Shown here: in pieces, positions 34,213-44,169 of the stretch
Position numbering within the stretch: the stretch's first letter is position 1
How the letters are laid out: the number at the start of each line of letters is the position of its first letter
Assembly: GCF_027924565.1 (NCBI RefSeq)
Contig: NZ_AP027041.1
Coordinates: 3,920,748 to 3,984,747 of the forward strand
From: Lysobacter auxotrophicus
GTDB lineage: Bacteria; Pseudomonadota; Gammaproteobacteria; Xanthomonadales; Xanthomonadaceae
Reading direction: 5' to 3'
DNA length: 64,000 bases
The notes under the pieces: model-generated
Seen by the model: only the letters and a program-made list of their open reading frames with translations
The model's database searches: none
Told to the model about the DNA's origin: nothing
Translations under genes and position numbers: made by a program

Positions 34213-34740
34213 ATGCCGTCCCCGACCCGCCTGCTCTTCGTGCCCGTTCTCATCGGCCTCGCCTACGCCGTCGTGCAGTTGTCGATGGAGGCGATTGGCG
34301 GCGGCGTGCAGAGCCATCATCTGCTCAACCGCGCGGACCTGCCGGCCATCTCGAACGGGTTCGGCCTGCTCACGCTGCCGGCCATCGGCTTCGCGCTGGG
34401 CCTGCGCGCGCGACGCCAGGGCGGCTTCACGCGGTCGATGTGGACGGGGCTCGTGCTGTCGTTCCTGTACGGCACGGCGTTGGCGACGGGCTTCGAGTTC
34501 GGGGCACAGGCGCTCATGCAGACGCTGTTCTTCGGCCTGCTCGTCGTCGCGGTGCTGGCCCCGGTCCATCGCGCCGAATGCGTCGCGGGGTTCGTCGCCG
34601 GCATGGCGTTCACCTTCGGCGGCGTGCTGCCGCTGCTGGTCGCGTTGGTGTTCGCCGCGATCTCAGCGCTGGTGCGTTTCGCCATTCGCGCCGTGTGGCG
34701 GCTGGTCCGGCCCGCCCGCACGGCGGCGCGCGCCGGCTGA
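34213..34740 (+). CDS. Hypothetical membrane protein
   Basis: A 175-residue protein I do not recognise. It is strongly hydrophobic, with about five predicted membrane segments, including LLFVPVLIGLAYAVVQLS, LLTLPAIGFALGLRA, GLVLSFLYGTALATGFEF, LFFGLLVVAVLAPV and GVLPLLVALVFAAISALV. The C-terminus is Arg-rich and cytosolic. Codon usage matches the neighbours (very high GC at third positions), which supports a real gene. It lies 106 nt after dnaG in the place where rpoD is found in E. coli. Confidence 0.7.
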   Translation: MPSPTRLLFVPVLIGLAYAVVQLSMEAIGGGVQSHHLLNRADLPAISNGFGLLTLPAIGFALGLRARRQGGFTRSMWTGLVLSFLYGTALATGFEFGAQALMQTLFFGLLVVAVLAPVHRAECVAGFVAGMAFTFGGVLPLLVALVFAAISALVRFAIRAVWRLVRPARTAARAG

Positions 34741-34824
34741 GGCATCCGCGCACTTTCGCGACGACGGCCCGGCGCGGCACACGCGACGCGGGCTAAGCTC
34801 GGGCTTTCCATCCGGGGAACGCCC

Positions 34825-36816
<1,992 letters not shown>

Positions 36817-36825
36817 GTTGGTTTT

Positions 36826-36951
36826 GTGATTCGTGATTCGTGATTCGGGAATCGGGAATCGGGAATCGGGAATCGGGAATCGGGAATCGGGAATCGGGAA
36901 TCGGGAATCGGGAATCGGGAATCGGGAATCGGGAATCGGGAATCGGGAATC
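36826..36951. repeat. Heptanucleotide tandem array, 18 units
   Basis: Three copies of GTGATTC (36826-36846) followed without a break by fifteen perfect copies of GGGAATC (36847-36951). GATTC and GAATC are reverse complements, so the two blocks can pair. No spacers, so not a CRISPR. Confidence 0.97.
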
Positions 36952-36970
36952 GGCGGAAGCGTTGCAGATC

Positions 36971-37076
36971 CGTCATCCCGGCGCAGGCCGGGATCCAGGC
37001 CTGCAACACTTCCGCGCTGGCTTTTCTGCTTTCGAACAGGATGCGAGCCTGGATCCCGGCCTGCGCCGGGATGACG
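36971..37076. repeat. Perfect 30-bp inverted repeat, family B
   Basis: Arms 36971-37000 and 37047-37076 are exact reverse complements (outer CGTCATCCCGGCGCAGGCC) around 46 nt. Each arm is itself a small palindrome (CCCGGC...GCCGGG). Single arms of the family recur at 37881-37912 and 51267-51297. Confidence 0.93.
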
Positions 37077-37198
37077 GTTTCCTTGGATGTGGCCAGCATG
37101 CGCGCGCTCGCCGCGCGCGATTCATCCGTTGGAAAACGCTCACTCCGCCACCACGCAGGCGGGCGCAAGCTCGCGTCAGCTTCGGTGGAGAGCTGAAC

Positions 37199-37762
37199 AT
37201 GCGTACCCCATTCACGTTGGCCATGGCATGCGCCCTGGTCGCGCTGTCGTGCGCCGGCTGCAGCACGAACGCGCGCAGCGACGCGCAGGCGACTGCGCCG
37301 CTGCCGCCGCCGGTGAACGAGAAGGCGCTGGCGGACAAGGCGCTGGAAACCTTCCTCGCCTCGCGCAGCATCCGCGAGATTCCCGCGCACCGCGACGCGA
37401 CCGCGGACCTCGATGGCGACGGCACGAAAGACCTTTTGATGCTGCTCGACGACACCAACTGGTGCCAGGCCGATGGCTGCACGCTGCTGGTCTTCCACGG
37501 CGGCAAGGACGGCTACCGGCTCGTTGGCGAGTCCGTGTCGGTGCAGGCGCCGATCGCGGTCGGCGCACGCACGAACCGCGGCTGGCACGATCTGCTGGTG
37601 AACGTCGGCGGCGGCGATGAAGCCGGCACCGTGGCGCTGGAATTCGACGGGACGCGCTACCCGGCCGACCCGACGATGGCGGCGTTGCTGGATCCCGCGC
37701 GGCTTCCTTCGGCGACGCCCCTGCTGGATGCGGAACTGGAGCCGCGGGTGGCGGTGCAGTAG
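37199..37762 (+). CDS. Hypothetical lipoprotein with DxDGDG motif
   Basis: A 187-residue predicted lipoprotein: hydrophobic leader, lipobox CAGC at residues 18-21, then an Ala/Pro-rich linker. The globular part contains DATADLDGDGTKDLLMLLDD, an acidic loop of the kind found in FG-GAP or dockerin-like calcium sites, and a cysteine pair (NWCQADGCTLL). I do not recognise a family with certainty. GGAGAG lies before ATG 37199. It stands alone between repeat clusters. Confidence 0.75.
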   Translation: MRTPFTLAMACALVALSCAGCSTNARSDAQATAPLPPPVNEKALADKALETFLASRSIREIPAHRDATADLDGDGTKDLLMLLDDTNWCQADGCTLLVFHGGKDGYRLVGESVSVQAPIAVGARTNRGWHDLLVNVGGGDEAGTVALEFDGTRYPADPTMAALLDPARLPSATPLLDAELEPRVAVQ

Positions 37763-37822
37763 GCGCTTGCGCCGTTTACGCGCGGCGCCCGGGGCCCAGG
37801 CGTCCGGCTTCGATTAACGCTT

Positions 37823-37854
37823 CCCCGGGTGCGCTTCGCTTACCCGGGCTACAA
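37823..37854. repeat. REP family A, solitary right arm
   Basis: CCCCGGGTGCGCTTCGCTTA through GGGCTACAA, identical to the right arm of the perfect copy at 22299-22329, with no matching left arm nearby. Confidence 0.8.
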
Positions 37855-37880
37855 GGGCAGGAATGTGCCCGTGCGTTCCG

Positions 37881-37912
37881 GGCCTGGGTCCCGGCTTTCG
37901 CCGGGATGACGA
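37881..37912. repeat. REP family B, single unit
   Basis: GGCCTGGGTCCCGGCTTTCG continuing to GATGACGA; small palindrome CCCGGC/GCCGGG. Related to the arms at 36971-37076. Confidence 0.75.
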
Positions 37913-37954
37913 CTTCGAAAGGTGATGAGCCGTCGAGGTTCGGAACCTGCGCCT

Positions 37955-39286
37955 TTACTGCGCCGCGCCCTCGCCCTTCACCACCACGCCGCCCTTCATC
38001 ACGAACGGCACCTGCTCCAGCACCGTCACGTCCTTCGTGGGGTCGCCGTTGACGGCGATCAGGTCGGCCCAGCGATTCGCTTCGACCACGCCCACGTCCT
38101 CGCGGCCCAGCGCCTGCGACGCGGTGAGCGTCGCCGACTGGATCGCCTCCAGCGGCGTCATGCCGTAACGCACCATCACCGCGAACTGCTTCGCGTTGTT
38201 GCCGTGCGGGTAGATGCCGGCGTCGGTGCCGAAGACCATCTTCGCGCCGGCGGCGTGCGCGCGGCGGAAGTTCTCGCGCTGGATGTCGGCGACCTCGCGA
38301 TCCTTGCGCAGGTTGTCCTCGAGCACGCCGTTCTTCTTGCCTTCGGCCTGCGTGTAGTCGGTGTTGTAGATGTCCATCGACAGCCACGCGCCGTGCTGCT
38401 TCGCCAGGCGGATGCCCTCCTCGTCGATCAGGCTCGCGTGCTCGATGGTGTCCACGCCGGCGCGGATCGCGTCCTTGATGCCCGCCGTGCCGTGCGCATG
38501 CGCGGCGACCTTCAGCCCCCACTGGTGCGCTTCGTCGGCGATCGCCTTCATCTCGGCGTAACTCATCTGCTGCTGGCCCGGCTCGGTGTTGCGCGAGAAC
38601 ACGCCGCCGGTCGCGCAGATCTTGATCACCTGCGCGCCGTACTTGCGCAGCTCGCGCACGCGCTGGCGGCCCTCTTCCGGCGTGTCGGCGTTGTACGGGC
38701 TCTTCTGGTTCATCGACGGCGGGAAGAACGTCGAGTCGCAATGCCCGCCGGTCGCGCCGAACGAGTACGCCGCCGTGACGATGCGCGGGCCGGTGAGCTT
38801 GCCTTCGTCGATCGCCTGGCGCAGGCCGACGTCGTTCCAGGCATCGGAACCGACGTTGCGGATGGTGGTGAAGCCCGCGAGCAACGTGCGCTGCGCATTG
38901 CCGACGGAGATCATCGACCAGAAGCGGTCGTTGAACTGCAGCCCGGTGTAGCCGCCGTAGGTGGGATCGGCGTCCAGGTGCGTGTGCATGTCGATCATGC
39001 CGGGCATCAGCGTCATGCCAGGAAGATCGATCACGCGCGCGTTCGGCGGCAGCGCCGCGCCGGCGCGCGCGACCTCGACGATGCGACCGTCGCGTACGCG
39101 CACCTGCGGGTGGTCGATCATGCGGCCCGTGCGCACGTCGAGCAGGCGCCCGGCGGTGACGACGACCTCGCCCGCCTGCGCCTGCGGTTCGATCAGTTCC
39201 GGCGCCTGCGCGGACGCGCCCGACGTGGCGGCGACGAGGCCGGCGAACAACGAAGTCACTGCGAAGCGGAAGCGGTTGTGCGTCAT
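37955..39286 (-). CDS. Exported amidohydrolase family protein
   Basis: A 443-residue metal-dependent hydrolase of the amidohydrolase superfamily, similar to imidazolonepropionase/Xaa-Pro dipeptidase-like members. The signal peptide ends SGASAQ. Metal ligands visible: HTHLDADPT (His-x-His), the lysine likely to be carbamylated in QVIKICATGG, His in VAAHAHGTAG and VDTIEHASLID, and Asp in GTDAGIYPHG. Substrates of close families include acyl-amino acids and X-Pro dipeptides; unassigned here. The start is 25 nt from the ctaB stop on the same strand, so it may be at the end of the SURF1-ctaB operon. Confidence 0.9.
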   Translation of the reverse strand: MTHNRFRFAVTSLFAGLVAATSGASAQAPELIEPQAQAGEVVVTAGRLLDVRTGRMIDHPQVRVRDGRIVEVARAGAALPPNARVIDLPGMTLMPGMIDMHTHLDADPTYGGYTGLQFNDRFWSMISVGNAQRTLLAGFTTIRNVGSDAWNDVGLRQAIDEGKLTGPRIVTAAYSFGATGGHCDSTFFPPSMNQKSPYNADTPEEGRQRVRELRKYGAQVIKICATGGVFSRNTEPGQQQMSYAEMKAIADEAHQWGLKVAAHAHGTAGIKDAIRAGVDTIEHASLIDEEGIRLAKQHGAWLSMDIYNTDYTQAEGKKNGVLEDNLRKDREVADIQRENFRRAHAAGAKMVFGTDAGIYPHGNNAKQFAVMVRYGMTPLEAIQSATLTASQALGREDVGVVEANRWADLIAVNGDPTKDVTVLEQVPFVMKGGVVVKGEGAAQ

Positions 39287-39311
39287 TCGGCGGTCTCGAT
39301 TGGGTGGTCGA

Positions 39312-40247
39312 TCAGTGTTGCGGCTGGAACTCCATCACCGGCACCGGCGCCAGCAGCGGCATCAGCCAGTGGTCCAGCAACAGGAAGGCGAACAGCGCCA
39401 TCAGGTACACGATGGAATAGTTGAAGACCTTCATCGCGTACATCTCGTCGGGCGGGTTCATCAGCTTCCACGCGTAGCCGAGGAACACCGCGCCCAGCAC
39501 GAGCGCGCCGCCGAGGTAGAACAGCCCGCTCATGCCGGCCGCCCACGGAAGGATCGTCACCACGACCAGCAGCACCGTGTAGAACAGGATCTGCCAGCGC
39601 GTGTATTCCACGCCATGCGTCACCGGGAGCATCGGCACCATCGCGCGCGCGTAGTCGGCGCGGCGGAAGATCGCCAGCGCCCAGAAGTGCGGCGGCGTCC
39701 AGACGAAGATGATCAGCACCAGCAGCAGCGCGTGCGGCCAGTCCCACTCGCCGGTCATGCCGGTGATGGCGGCCCAGCCCAGCAGCGGCGGCGCCGCGCC
39801 GGCGATGCCGCCGATGACGATGTTCTGCGGCGTCGCGCGCTTGAGGTACACGGTGTAGATCACCGCGTAGCCAATGAGCGAGGCGAAGGTGAGGATCGCG
39901 GTGATCGTGTTGACCCACACCACCAGGATCGTCATCGATAGCGCGGCGAGGATCAGCGCGAACACCAGCGCCTGCGTCGGCGTGATCTGCCCGGCGACGA
40001 TCGGGCGCCACGACGTGCGCGCCATCTTGGCGTCGATGCGCGAGTCCAGCAGCTGGTTGATCGCGGCCGCGCTGGACGCGGCCAGCCAGATGCCGAGGAA
40101 GCCCAGCACCGATTCCCGCAGCGGCGGCAGCCCCGGCACGGCGAGGAACATGCCCACCAGCGCGGTGAACACGATCAGCGCCACGACGCGCGGCTTGGTG
40201 AGGTCCCAGTACTGCTTGAGGGTGCCCTTCGGCATTGCGCTGGCCAT
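39312..40247 (-). CDS. ctaB: Protoheme IX farnesyltransferase (heme O synthase)
   Basis: A 311-residue integral membrane prenyltransferase that adds farnesyl to heme B, giving heme O for the aa3 oxidase. UbiA-family motifs: [20 protein letters not shown] (first Asp-rich motif) and [20 protein letters not shown], then the loop [20 protein letters not shown]. About nine membrane segments. ATG 40247 overlaps the ctaA stop by one base (TGATG), implying coupling of the heme O and heme A steps. Also called cyoE. Confidence 0.96.
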   Translation of the reverse strand: MASAMPKGTLKQYWDLTKPRVVALIVFTALVGMFLAVPGLPPLRESVLGFLGIWLAASSAAAINQLLDSRIDAKMARTSWRPIVAGQITPTQALVFALILAALSMTILVVWVNTITAILTFASLIGYAVIYTVYLKRATPQNIVIGGIAGAAPPLLGWAAITGMTGEWDWPHALLLVLIIFVWTPPHFWALAIFRRADYARAMVPMLPVTHGVEYTRWQILFYTVLLVVVTILPWAAGMSGLFYLGGALVLGAVFLGYAWKLMNPPDEMYAMKVFNYSIVYLMALFAFLLLDHWLMPLLAPVPVMEFQPQH

Positions 40248-41422
40248 CACGGCTCCGGCGGGCGCAGGCGCGCCAGCAGCGACACGAGCACGAACAGCAG
40301 CAGCACCGCGCCCGCGTTGTGCATCACGGCCACCGACAGCGGGAGGCCGAGCCTGACGTTCGCGATGCCCAGGCCCACCTGCGCGAACACCAGCAGGCCG
40401 AGCAGCGTCGCCCAGCTGCGCATGCCCGGCGTGCGGATCAGGCGCACCGCGAGCCACAGCAGGTAGACGAACACGACCATCGCCATCATGCGATGCGCGA
40501 GCTGGATCGCGATGCGCGCCTCGCCGTCGAGGATGCCGCCTTCGTAATCCACGCCGATGCCGCGCCACAGCACGAAGGCTTCGCGGAAGTCGTGTCGCGG
40601 CCACCACTGGCCGACGCAGGTCGGGAAATCGTTGCCGCATGCGAGCGCGGCGTAGTTCGCGCTGGTCCAGCCGCCCAGCGCGATCTGCACGCCGAGCAGC
40701 ACGATGCCGGCGATCACCAGGCGGCGCACCAGCTGCGCTTCGGCCAGGCGGATCGGAATGTGTGTCGCGCGCCACGCCATCCACAGGATCAGCGAGAACG
40801 TCAGCAGCCCGCCGAGCAGATGGCCCATGACGACGATCGGCTTGAGCAGCCACGTCACCGTCCACATCCCCAGCAGCGCCTGGAAGATGATCACCGCGAG
40901 CGTGATCGACGCCACGCGCGCGAGGTCGACGTTGCTCCAGCGCAGCGCGGCGAACAGCAGGATCGCCTCACCGGCGATGGCGAGCACCGACGCGGCGACG
41001 TGTTCGCCATGCATGTAGAGCGGAATGCCGATGCCGACGAGCACCGATGCGGCGATGACCTGCAGCACGCCGTACTTGCGACGGCGCGCGGCGAGCAGCG
41101 CGAGGCCCAGCACCAGCACGCCGAGCGTGCCGGCGATCATGCGGTGGAACTGCTCGCGCCACGCCTTGTGCACTTCGACCGGGCGGATCGCCGTGGCGGC
41201 ATGGTCGACGACCTCGTGCGCGACGGTCGGCCACGCGGCGCGGCCGTAGCAGGTCGGCCAGTCGGGGCAGCTCAGGCCGGCGTTGGACAGGCGCACGAAT
41301 GCGCCGAACACGATCACGCCGAGCGCGAGCGCGACGGCGAGCCAGGCGAGGCGATGGAAATGTCGGTAAACCGCGGGGCGCGAGCCGGTCCGGGATTCGG
41401 TGGGCATGGTCATGCTGCTCAT
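40247..41422 (-). CDS. ctaA: Heme A synthase, COX15/CtaA family
   Basis: A 391-residue, eight-helix inner-membrane protein oxidising the C8 methyl of heme O to the formyl of heme A. Signatures: [19 protein letters not shown] near the N-terminus, [22 protein letters not shown], the second-half cysteine pair in [18 protein letters not shown], and [10 protein letters not shown] and VMHNAGA carrying heme-ligand histidines. Several ATGs lie close together; 41422 has AGG upstream. It is translationally coupled to ctaB downstream. Confidence 0.95.
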   Translation of the reverse strand: MSSMTMPTESRTGSRPAVYRHFHRLAWLAVALALGVIVFGAFVRLSNAGLSCPDWPTCYGRAAWPTVAHEVVDHAATAIRPVEVHKAWREQFHRMIAGTLGVLVLGLALLAARRRKYGVLQVIAASVLVGIGIPLYMHGEHVAASVLAIAGEAILLFAALRWSNVDLARVASITLAVIIFQALLGMWTVTWLLKPIVVMGHLLGGLLTFSLILWMAWRATHIPIRLAEAQLVRRLVIAGIVLLGVQIALGGWTSANYAALACGNDFPTCVGQWWPRHDFREAFVLWRGIGVDYEGGILDGEARIAIQLAHRMMAMVVFVYLLWLAVRLIRTPGMRSWATLLGLLVFAQVGLGIANVRLGLPLSVAVMHNAGAVLLLFVLVSLLARLRPPEP

Positions 41423-41456
41423 CAGAACCTGTCGTTGTTCCTTCGTCGTCCGCCGG

Positions 41457-42089
41457 TCACTTCAACTTGACCAGTCGGGCGACGTCCGTGCGCAGGCCGG
41501 ACGGATCGAAGCCGGGAGCGTAGCGCAGAATCACGAAGCCGTAGGGGTCGATCACGTACGCCGGCACGCCGCGGCCGCTGGTGCTGGCGCTCGCGTTGGC
41601 GGCCTTGACGATCGTGTCGTCCACGCGCGGCAGACCGGCGCGCAACTGCGCGTCGGGCGCGAGCAGCTTCAGCGTGCCCGGCTGCGGCACGCCGGCAGGC
41701 CAGGCGCAGGCCTGCGTCGCGCACAGCCACAGCACGTGCACGTCGTCCGCGTCCTTGCCGAAGAGCTGCCACACGGTTTCGATCTCGCGCGCGAGCGTGG
41801 TGCATTCGGCGTCGCAATCGGCCGGCGGCGCGACCACGATCCGCCACGTGCGCTCGCCGGCCTTCCACGCGTAGTCGCCGCCGGACAGCAGGCGCGGCGT
41901 CAGCGCGCGCACGTCGCCCGGCGGATCGAGCAGTTCGCCGACGTTCTTCGTGCCCGACGGGCGCCAGCCGGAGAAGCGCAGCGCGCCGGCGACGATCATG
42001 CTGCCGAAGAACATCGCGAACAGCAGCAGCAACAGCACGCGGTTGCGGCTGCGGTTGCGCGTTTCGTTGGGGGTCGTGTCGTCGCGCAT
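41457..42089 (-). CDS. SCO-like, membrane-anchored thioredoxin-fold protein in the oxidase cluster
   Basis: A 210-residue protein with an Arg-rich N-terminus and one membrane helix (VLLLLLFAMFFGSMIVAGAL); the rest is periplasmic. WRIVVAPPADCDAECTTLAREI resembles the start of a thioredoxin fold with a CxxxC pair like the copper site of SCO1, and a second pair CATQAC follows. VPAYVIDPYGFVILRYAPGFDP resembles the C-terminal strand of SCO proteins. The canonical distal His of SCO is not obvious, so copper delivery is inferred. AAGGAG precedes ATG 42089; it lies 10 nt after SURF1 and before ctaA. Confidence 0.72.
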   Translation of the reverse strand: MRDDTTPNETRNRSRNRVLLLLLFAMFFGSMIVAGALRFSGWRPSGTKNVGELLDPPGDVRALTPRLLSGGDYAWKAGERTWRIVVAPPADCDAECTTLAREIETVWQLFGKDADDVHVLWLCATQACAWPAGVPQPGTLKLLAPDAQLRAGLPRVDDTIVKAANASASTSGRGVPAYVIDPYGFVILRYAPGFDPSGLRTDVARLVKLK

Positions 42090-42099
42090 CGCGAACTCC

Positions 42100-42822
42100 T
42101 TATGGCCGACGGCGCCTGCGGAAAGTGAGGATCAACGCCGTCGCGAGTACCGCGGCGGCAAGCGCGAACCACTGCACCGCGTAGCCGCGATGCTGGTCCG
42201 GCGGAAGGGTGTTGGGCAGCAGCTCCAGGTCGCGCTCGTAGCCGATGCGCAGTGCGGGATCCAGGCGCAGCACGCGCGGCGCGATCGGCACCGACAGGCC
42301 GGTTTCGCGCGCGATGGCGGGCAGGTCGACGCGCGTCATCAGCCAGGCGTCGCCCTGCTTCACCAGCGCGGGACCCAACGCGAGTCCCGTCGAGGGCGGC
42401 GGCACGAGCAGGCCGCGCAGTTCGATCGCGCCGTCGATGTTCGGCACCTGCGGCAGCTTGCGGTCGCCCGACAGCGGCAGCCAGCCGAGATCCACCAGCA
42501 TCGGACCGCCCTGCGCCGGCACGAAGAGGCGGTACACGCGCACGCCGGCCCGGCCGTTGCGCTGCTGGTTGTCGAGCAGCAACGCAGCGCGCGCATCGAA
42601 CGTTCCGGTGCCGACGGCCCAGTCGACCTCACGCGCACGCGCGGCGTGGCCCGCGAGCGACAGCGGACGCGGCGTGCGATCGGACATGACCTGCGCCGCG
42701 GCATCGAGCATCGCCTGCTTCTCCACGGCGCGGCGCGACTGCCACAGGCCGAGGTTCGCGAACAGGGCGATGGCGACCAGGGCGGCCGTCCAGCCGACGA
42801 TGAGCGTGCGCTTGCGGCTCAC
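42100..42822 (-). CDS. SURF1 family cytochrome oxidase assembly protein
   Basis: A 240-residue assembly factor that helps place heme A in subunit I. It has two terminal membrane helices (LIVGWTAALVAIALFANLGLW and WFALAAAVLATALILTF) flanking a periplasmic domain, with the family signatures NLGLWQSRRAVEK near the start and GYAVQWFALA near the end. GTG 42822 is preferred because GAGGAA precedes it at normal spacing. In-frame ATG 42846 adds eight residues but overlaps the candidate divergent promoter. First gene of SURF1 - SCO-like - ctaA - ctaB. Confidence 0.9.
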   Translation of the reverse strand: MSRKRTLIVGWTAALVAIALFANLGLWQSRRAVEKQAMLDAAAQVMSDRTPRPLSLAGHAARAREVDWAVGTGTFDARAALLLDNQQRNGRAGVRVYRLFVPAQGGPMLVDLGWLPLSGDRKLPQVPNIDGAIELRGLLVPPPSTGLALGPALVKQGDAWLMTRVDLPAIARETGLSVPIAPRVLRLDPALRIGYERDLELLPNTLPPDQHRGYAVQWFALAAAVLATALILTFRRRRRP

Positions 42823-42843
42823 GACTTCCTCGCGGCGCGGCGC

Positions 42844-42849
42844 CATAAT
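42844..42849 (+). promoter_or_regulatory. Candidate -10 in the DUF2909/SURF1 divergent gap
   Basis: CATAAT, five of six matches to TATAAT, 39 nt before ATG 42889. Read on the other strand, the overlapping CATTAT could serve SURF1. No clear -35. Confidence 0.3.
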
Positions 42850-42888
42850 GGCCGGCGCGCCCCATCCTGGGGCCGGTCGGAGGCCGCC

Positions 42889-43104
42889 ATGAACGATTCG
42901 CTCAAGACACTGGTGATCATCGCCTTCCTGATCGTCATCCTGTGGAACCTGGGCGCGGGCCTCTACTACATGCTCGTGGACAAGGGCGAGAGCAAGCGCA
43001 CGGTGAACGCGCTGACCCGCCGCATCGCGCTGTCCATCGCGCTGATCCTGCTGGTGGTGCTCGCCAACTACATGGGTTGGATCAAGTTCCACGGCGGGCC
43101 GTAA
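42889..43104 (+). CDS. Twin transmembrane protein (DUF2909)
   Basis: A 71-residue protein with two hydrophobic helices (LKTLVIIAFLIVILWNLGAG and RRIALSIALILLVVLANYMG) joined by a charged loop (DKGESKRTVNALTR). This fits the DUF2909 family of twin-TM proteins, often found beside cytochrome oxidase genes in gammaproteobacteria. GGAGG lies 6 nt before the ATG. It is the only plus-strand gene within the oxidase block and is followed by a terminator. A role in oxidase assembly is inferred from context only. Confidence 0.88.
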   Translation: MNDSLKTLVIIAFLIVILWNLGAGLYYMLVDKGESKRTVNALTRRIALSIALILLVVLANYMGWIKFHGGP

Positions 43105-43116
43105 GCGGCCACGTCC

Positions 43117-43144
43117 GTGATTGGTGATTCGTGATTTGTGATTC
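43117..43144. repeat. Heptad repeat, 4 units (left arm)
   Basis: GTGATTG, GTGATTC, GTGATTT, GTGATTC contiguous; mirrored by 43218-43245. Confidence 0.85.
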
Positions 43145-43152
43145 GTAAAAGC

Positions 43153-43185
43153 AAAAAGGGCGACGGTCATCCCGTCGCCTTTTTT
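43153..43185. terminator. Bidirectional terminator between DUF2909 gene and ctaE
   Basis: Stem GGCGACGG / CCGTCGCC (43159-43166 / 43172-43179), preceded by AAAAAG and followed by TTTTTT. Serves the convergent plus gene and the ctaC-ctaE operon. Confidence 0.88.
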
Positions 43186-43217
43186 GTGGATTGGTGAGTG
43201 CGGGCTGCGCTTCTAGC

Positions 43218-43245
43218 GAATCACGAATCACCAATCACGAATCAC
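43218..43245. repeat. Heptad repeat, 4 units (right arm, inverted)
   Basis: GAATCAC, GAATCAC, CAATCAC, GAATCAC; near-perfect reverse complement of 43117-43144, with the terminator between them. Confidence 0.85.
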
Positions 43246-43251
43246 GGGCTG

Positions 43252-44130
43252 TTACAGCACGTAAACGAACAGGAACAGGCCCAGCCACACGACGTCGACG
43301 AAGTGCCAGTACCAGGCGACCGCTTCGAACGCGAAATGGTTGTCCTTGGTGAAGTGGCCCTTCAGGCAGCGGAACCAGATCACCGCCAGCATGATCGTGC
43401 CGAGCGTGACGTGCGCGCCGTGGAAGCCGGTGAGCATGAAGAACGTCGAGCCGTAGATGCCCGAACCCAACGTGAGGTTCAGCTCGGTGTAGGCGTGGAT
43501 GTATTCCTCCGCCTGGAAGTACAGGAACAGCGCGCCCAGCAGCACCGTCAGGCCGAGGAAGGTCAGCAGCTGCTTGCGGTGGCCGGCCTTCAGCGCGTGG
43601 TGCGCGATGGTGACCGTCATGCCCGAGGTGAGCAGGATCATCGTGTTGAGCAGCGGCAGGCCCCACGCCGGGATCGTCTGGTAGACGCCGCCGACGGCGC
43701 CCGGGCCGTTGCTCGGCCACGCGGCCGAAAAGCCCGGCCACAGCAGCGAGTTGGTCATCACGCCGTCGCCTTCGCCGCCCAGCCACGGCATCGCGTACAT
43801 GCGGGCGTAGAACAGCGCGCCGAAGAAGGCGCCGAAGAACATCACTTCCGAGAAGATGAACCAGATCATCCCCATGCGGAACGACGTGTCCACCTGCTTG
43901 TTGTAGTTGCCGCGCACCGACTCGCGCACGACGTCGCCGAACCAGCCGAACAGCACGCCGACCATCAGCGCGATGCCGAAGAAGAACACCGGCTTGCCCC
44001 AGCTGACCTCGTTGAACCAGCTGGCGATGCCGACCATGGTGGTGAACAGCGCGATCGAACCGAGGAACGGCCAACGGCTGCTATGCGGCACGAAGTAGGT
44101 GTTGGCGTCCGGCGAGTGGGATTGGGCCAT
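43252..44130 (-). CDS. ctaE: Cytochrome c oxidase subunit III
   Basis: A 292-residue, seven-helix subunit of the aa3-type oxidase. Recognisable are SRWPFLGSIALFTTMVG, the WFIFSEVMFFGAFFGALFYAR helix with the conserved Glu, FQAEEYIHAY, and the C-terminal GFHGAHVTLGT...AVAWYWHFVDVVWLGLFLFVYV. Last structural gene of the minus-strand operon ctaC-ctaD-small ORF-cox11-ctaE, 39 nt after cox11, ending at the heptad repeats and terminator. Confidence 0.97.
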   Translation of the reverse strand: MAQSHSPDANTYFVPHSSRWPFLGSIALFTTMVGIASWFNEVSWGKPVFFFGIALMVGVLFGWFGDVVRESVRGNYNKQVDTSFRMGMIWFIFSEVMFFGAFFGALFYARMYAMPWLGGEGDGVMTNSLLWPGFSAAWPSNGPGAVGGVYQTIPAWGLPLLNTMILLTSGMTVTIAHHALKAGHRKQLLTFLGLTVLLGALFLYFQAEEYIHAYTELNLTLGSGIYGSTFFMLTGFHGAHVTLGTIMLAVIWFRCLKGHFTKDNHFAFEAVAWYWHFVDVVWLGLFLFVYVL

Positions 44131-44169
44131 GTCGGCGTTCCAGTCAGTGATGCGATTGCAAGGAAAGGG

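Larger units (their letters stand above)
36817..37198. other. Repeat-rich intergenic region
   Basis: This 382-base gap consists of an 18-unit heptad array (36826-36951), a perfect long inverted repeat (36971-37076), and about 120 nt of leader before the next gene, in which I see only a ribosome site. Confidence 0.8.

Noticed and set aside
36826-36951. Short regular repeats resembling a CRISPR array
   Set aside because: Units are 7 nt and contiguous with no spacers, and there are no cas genes in the window; it is a simple tandem array.
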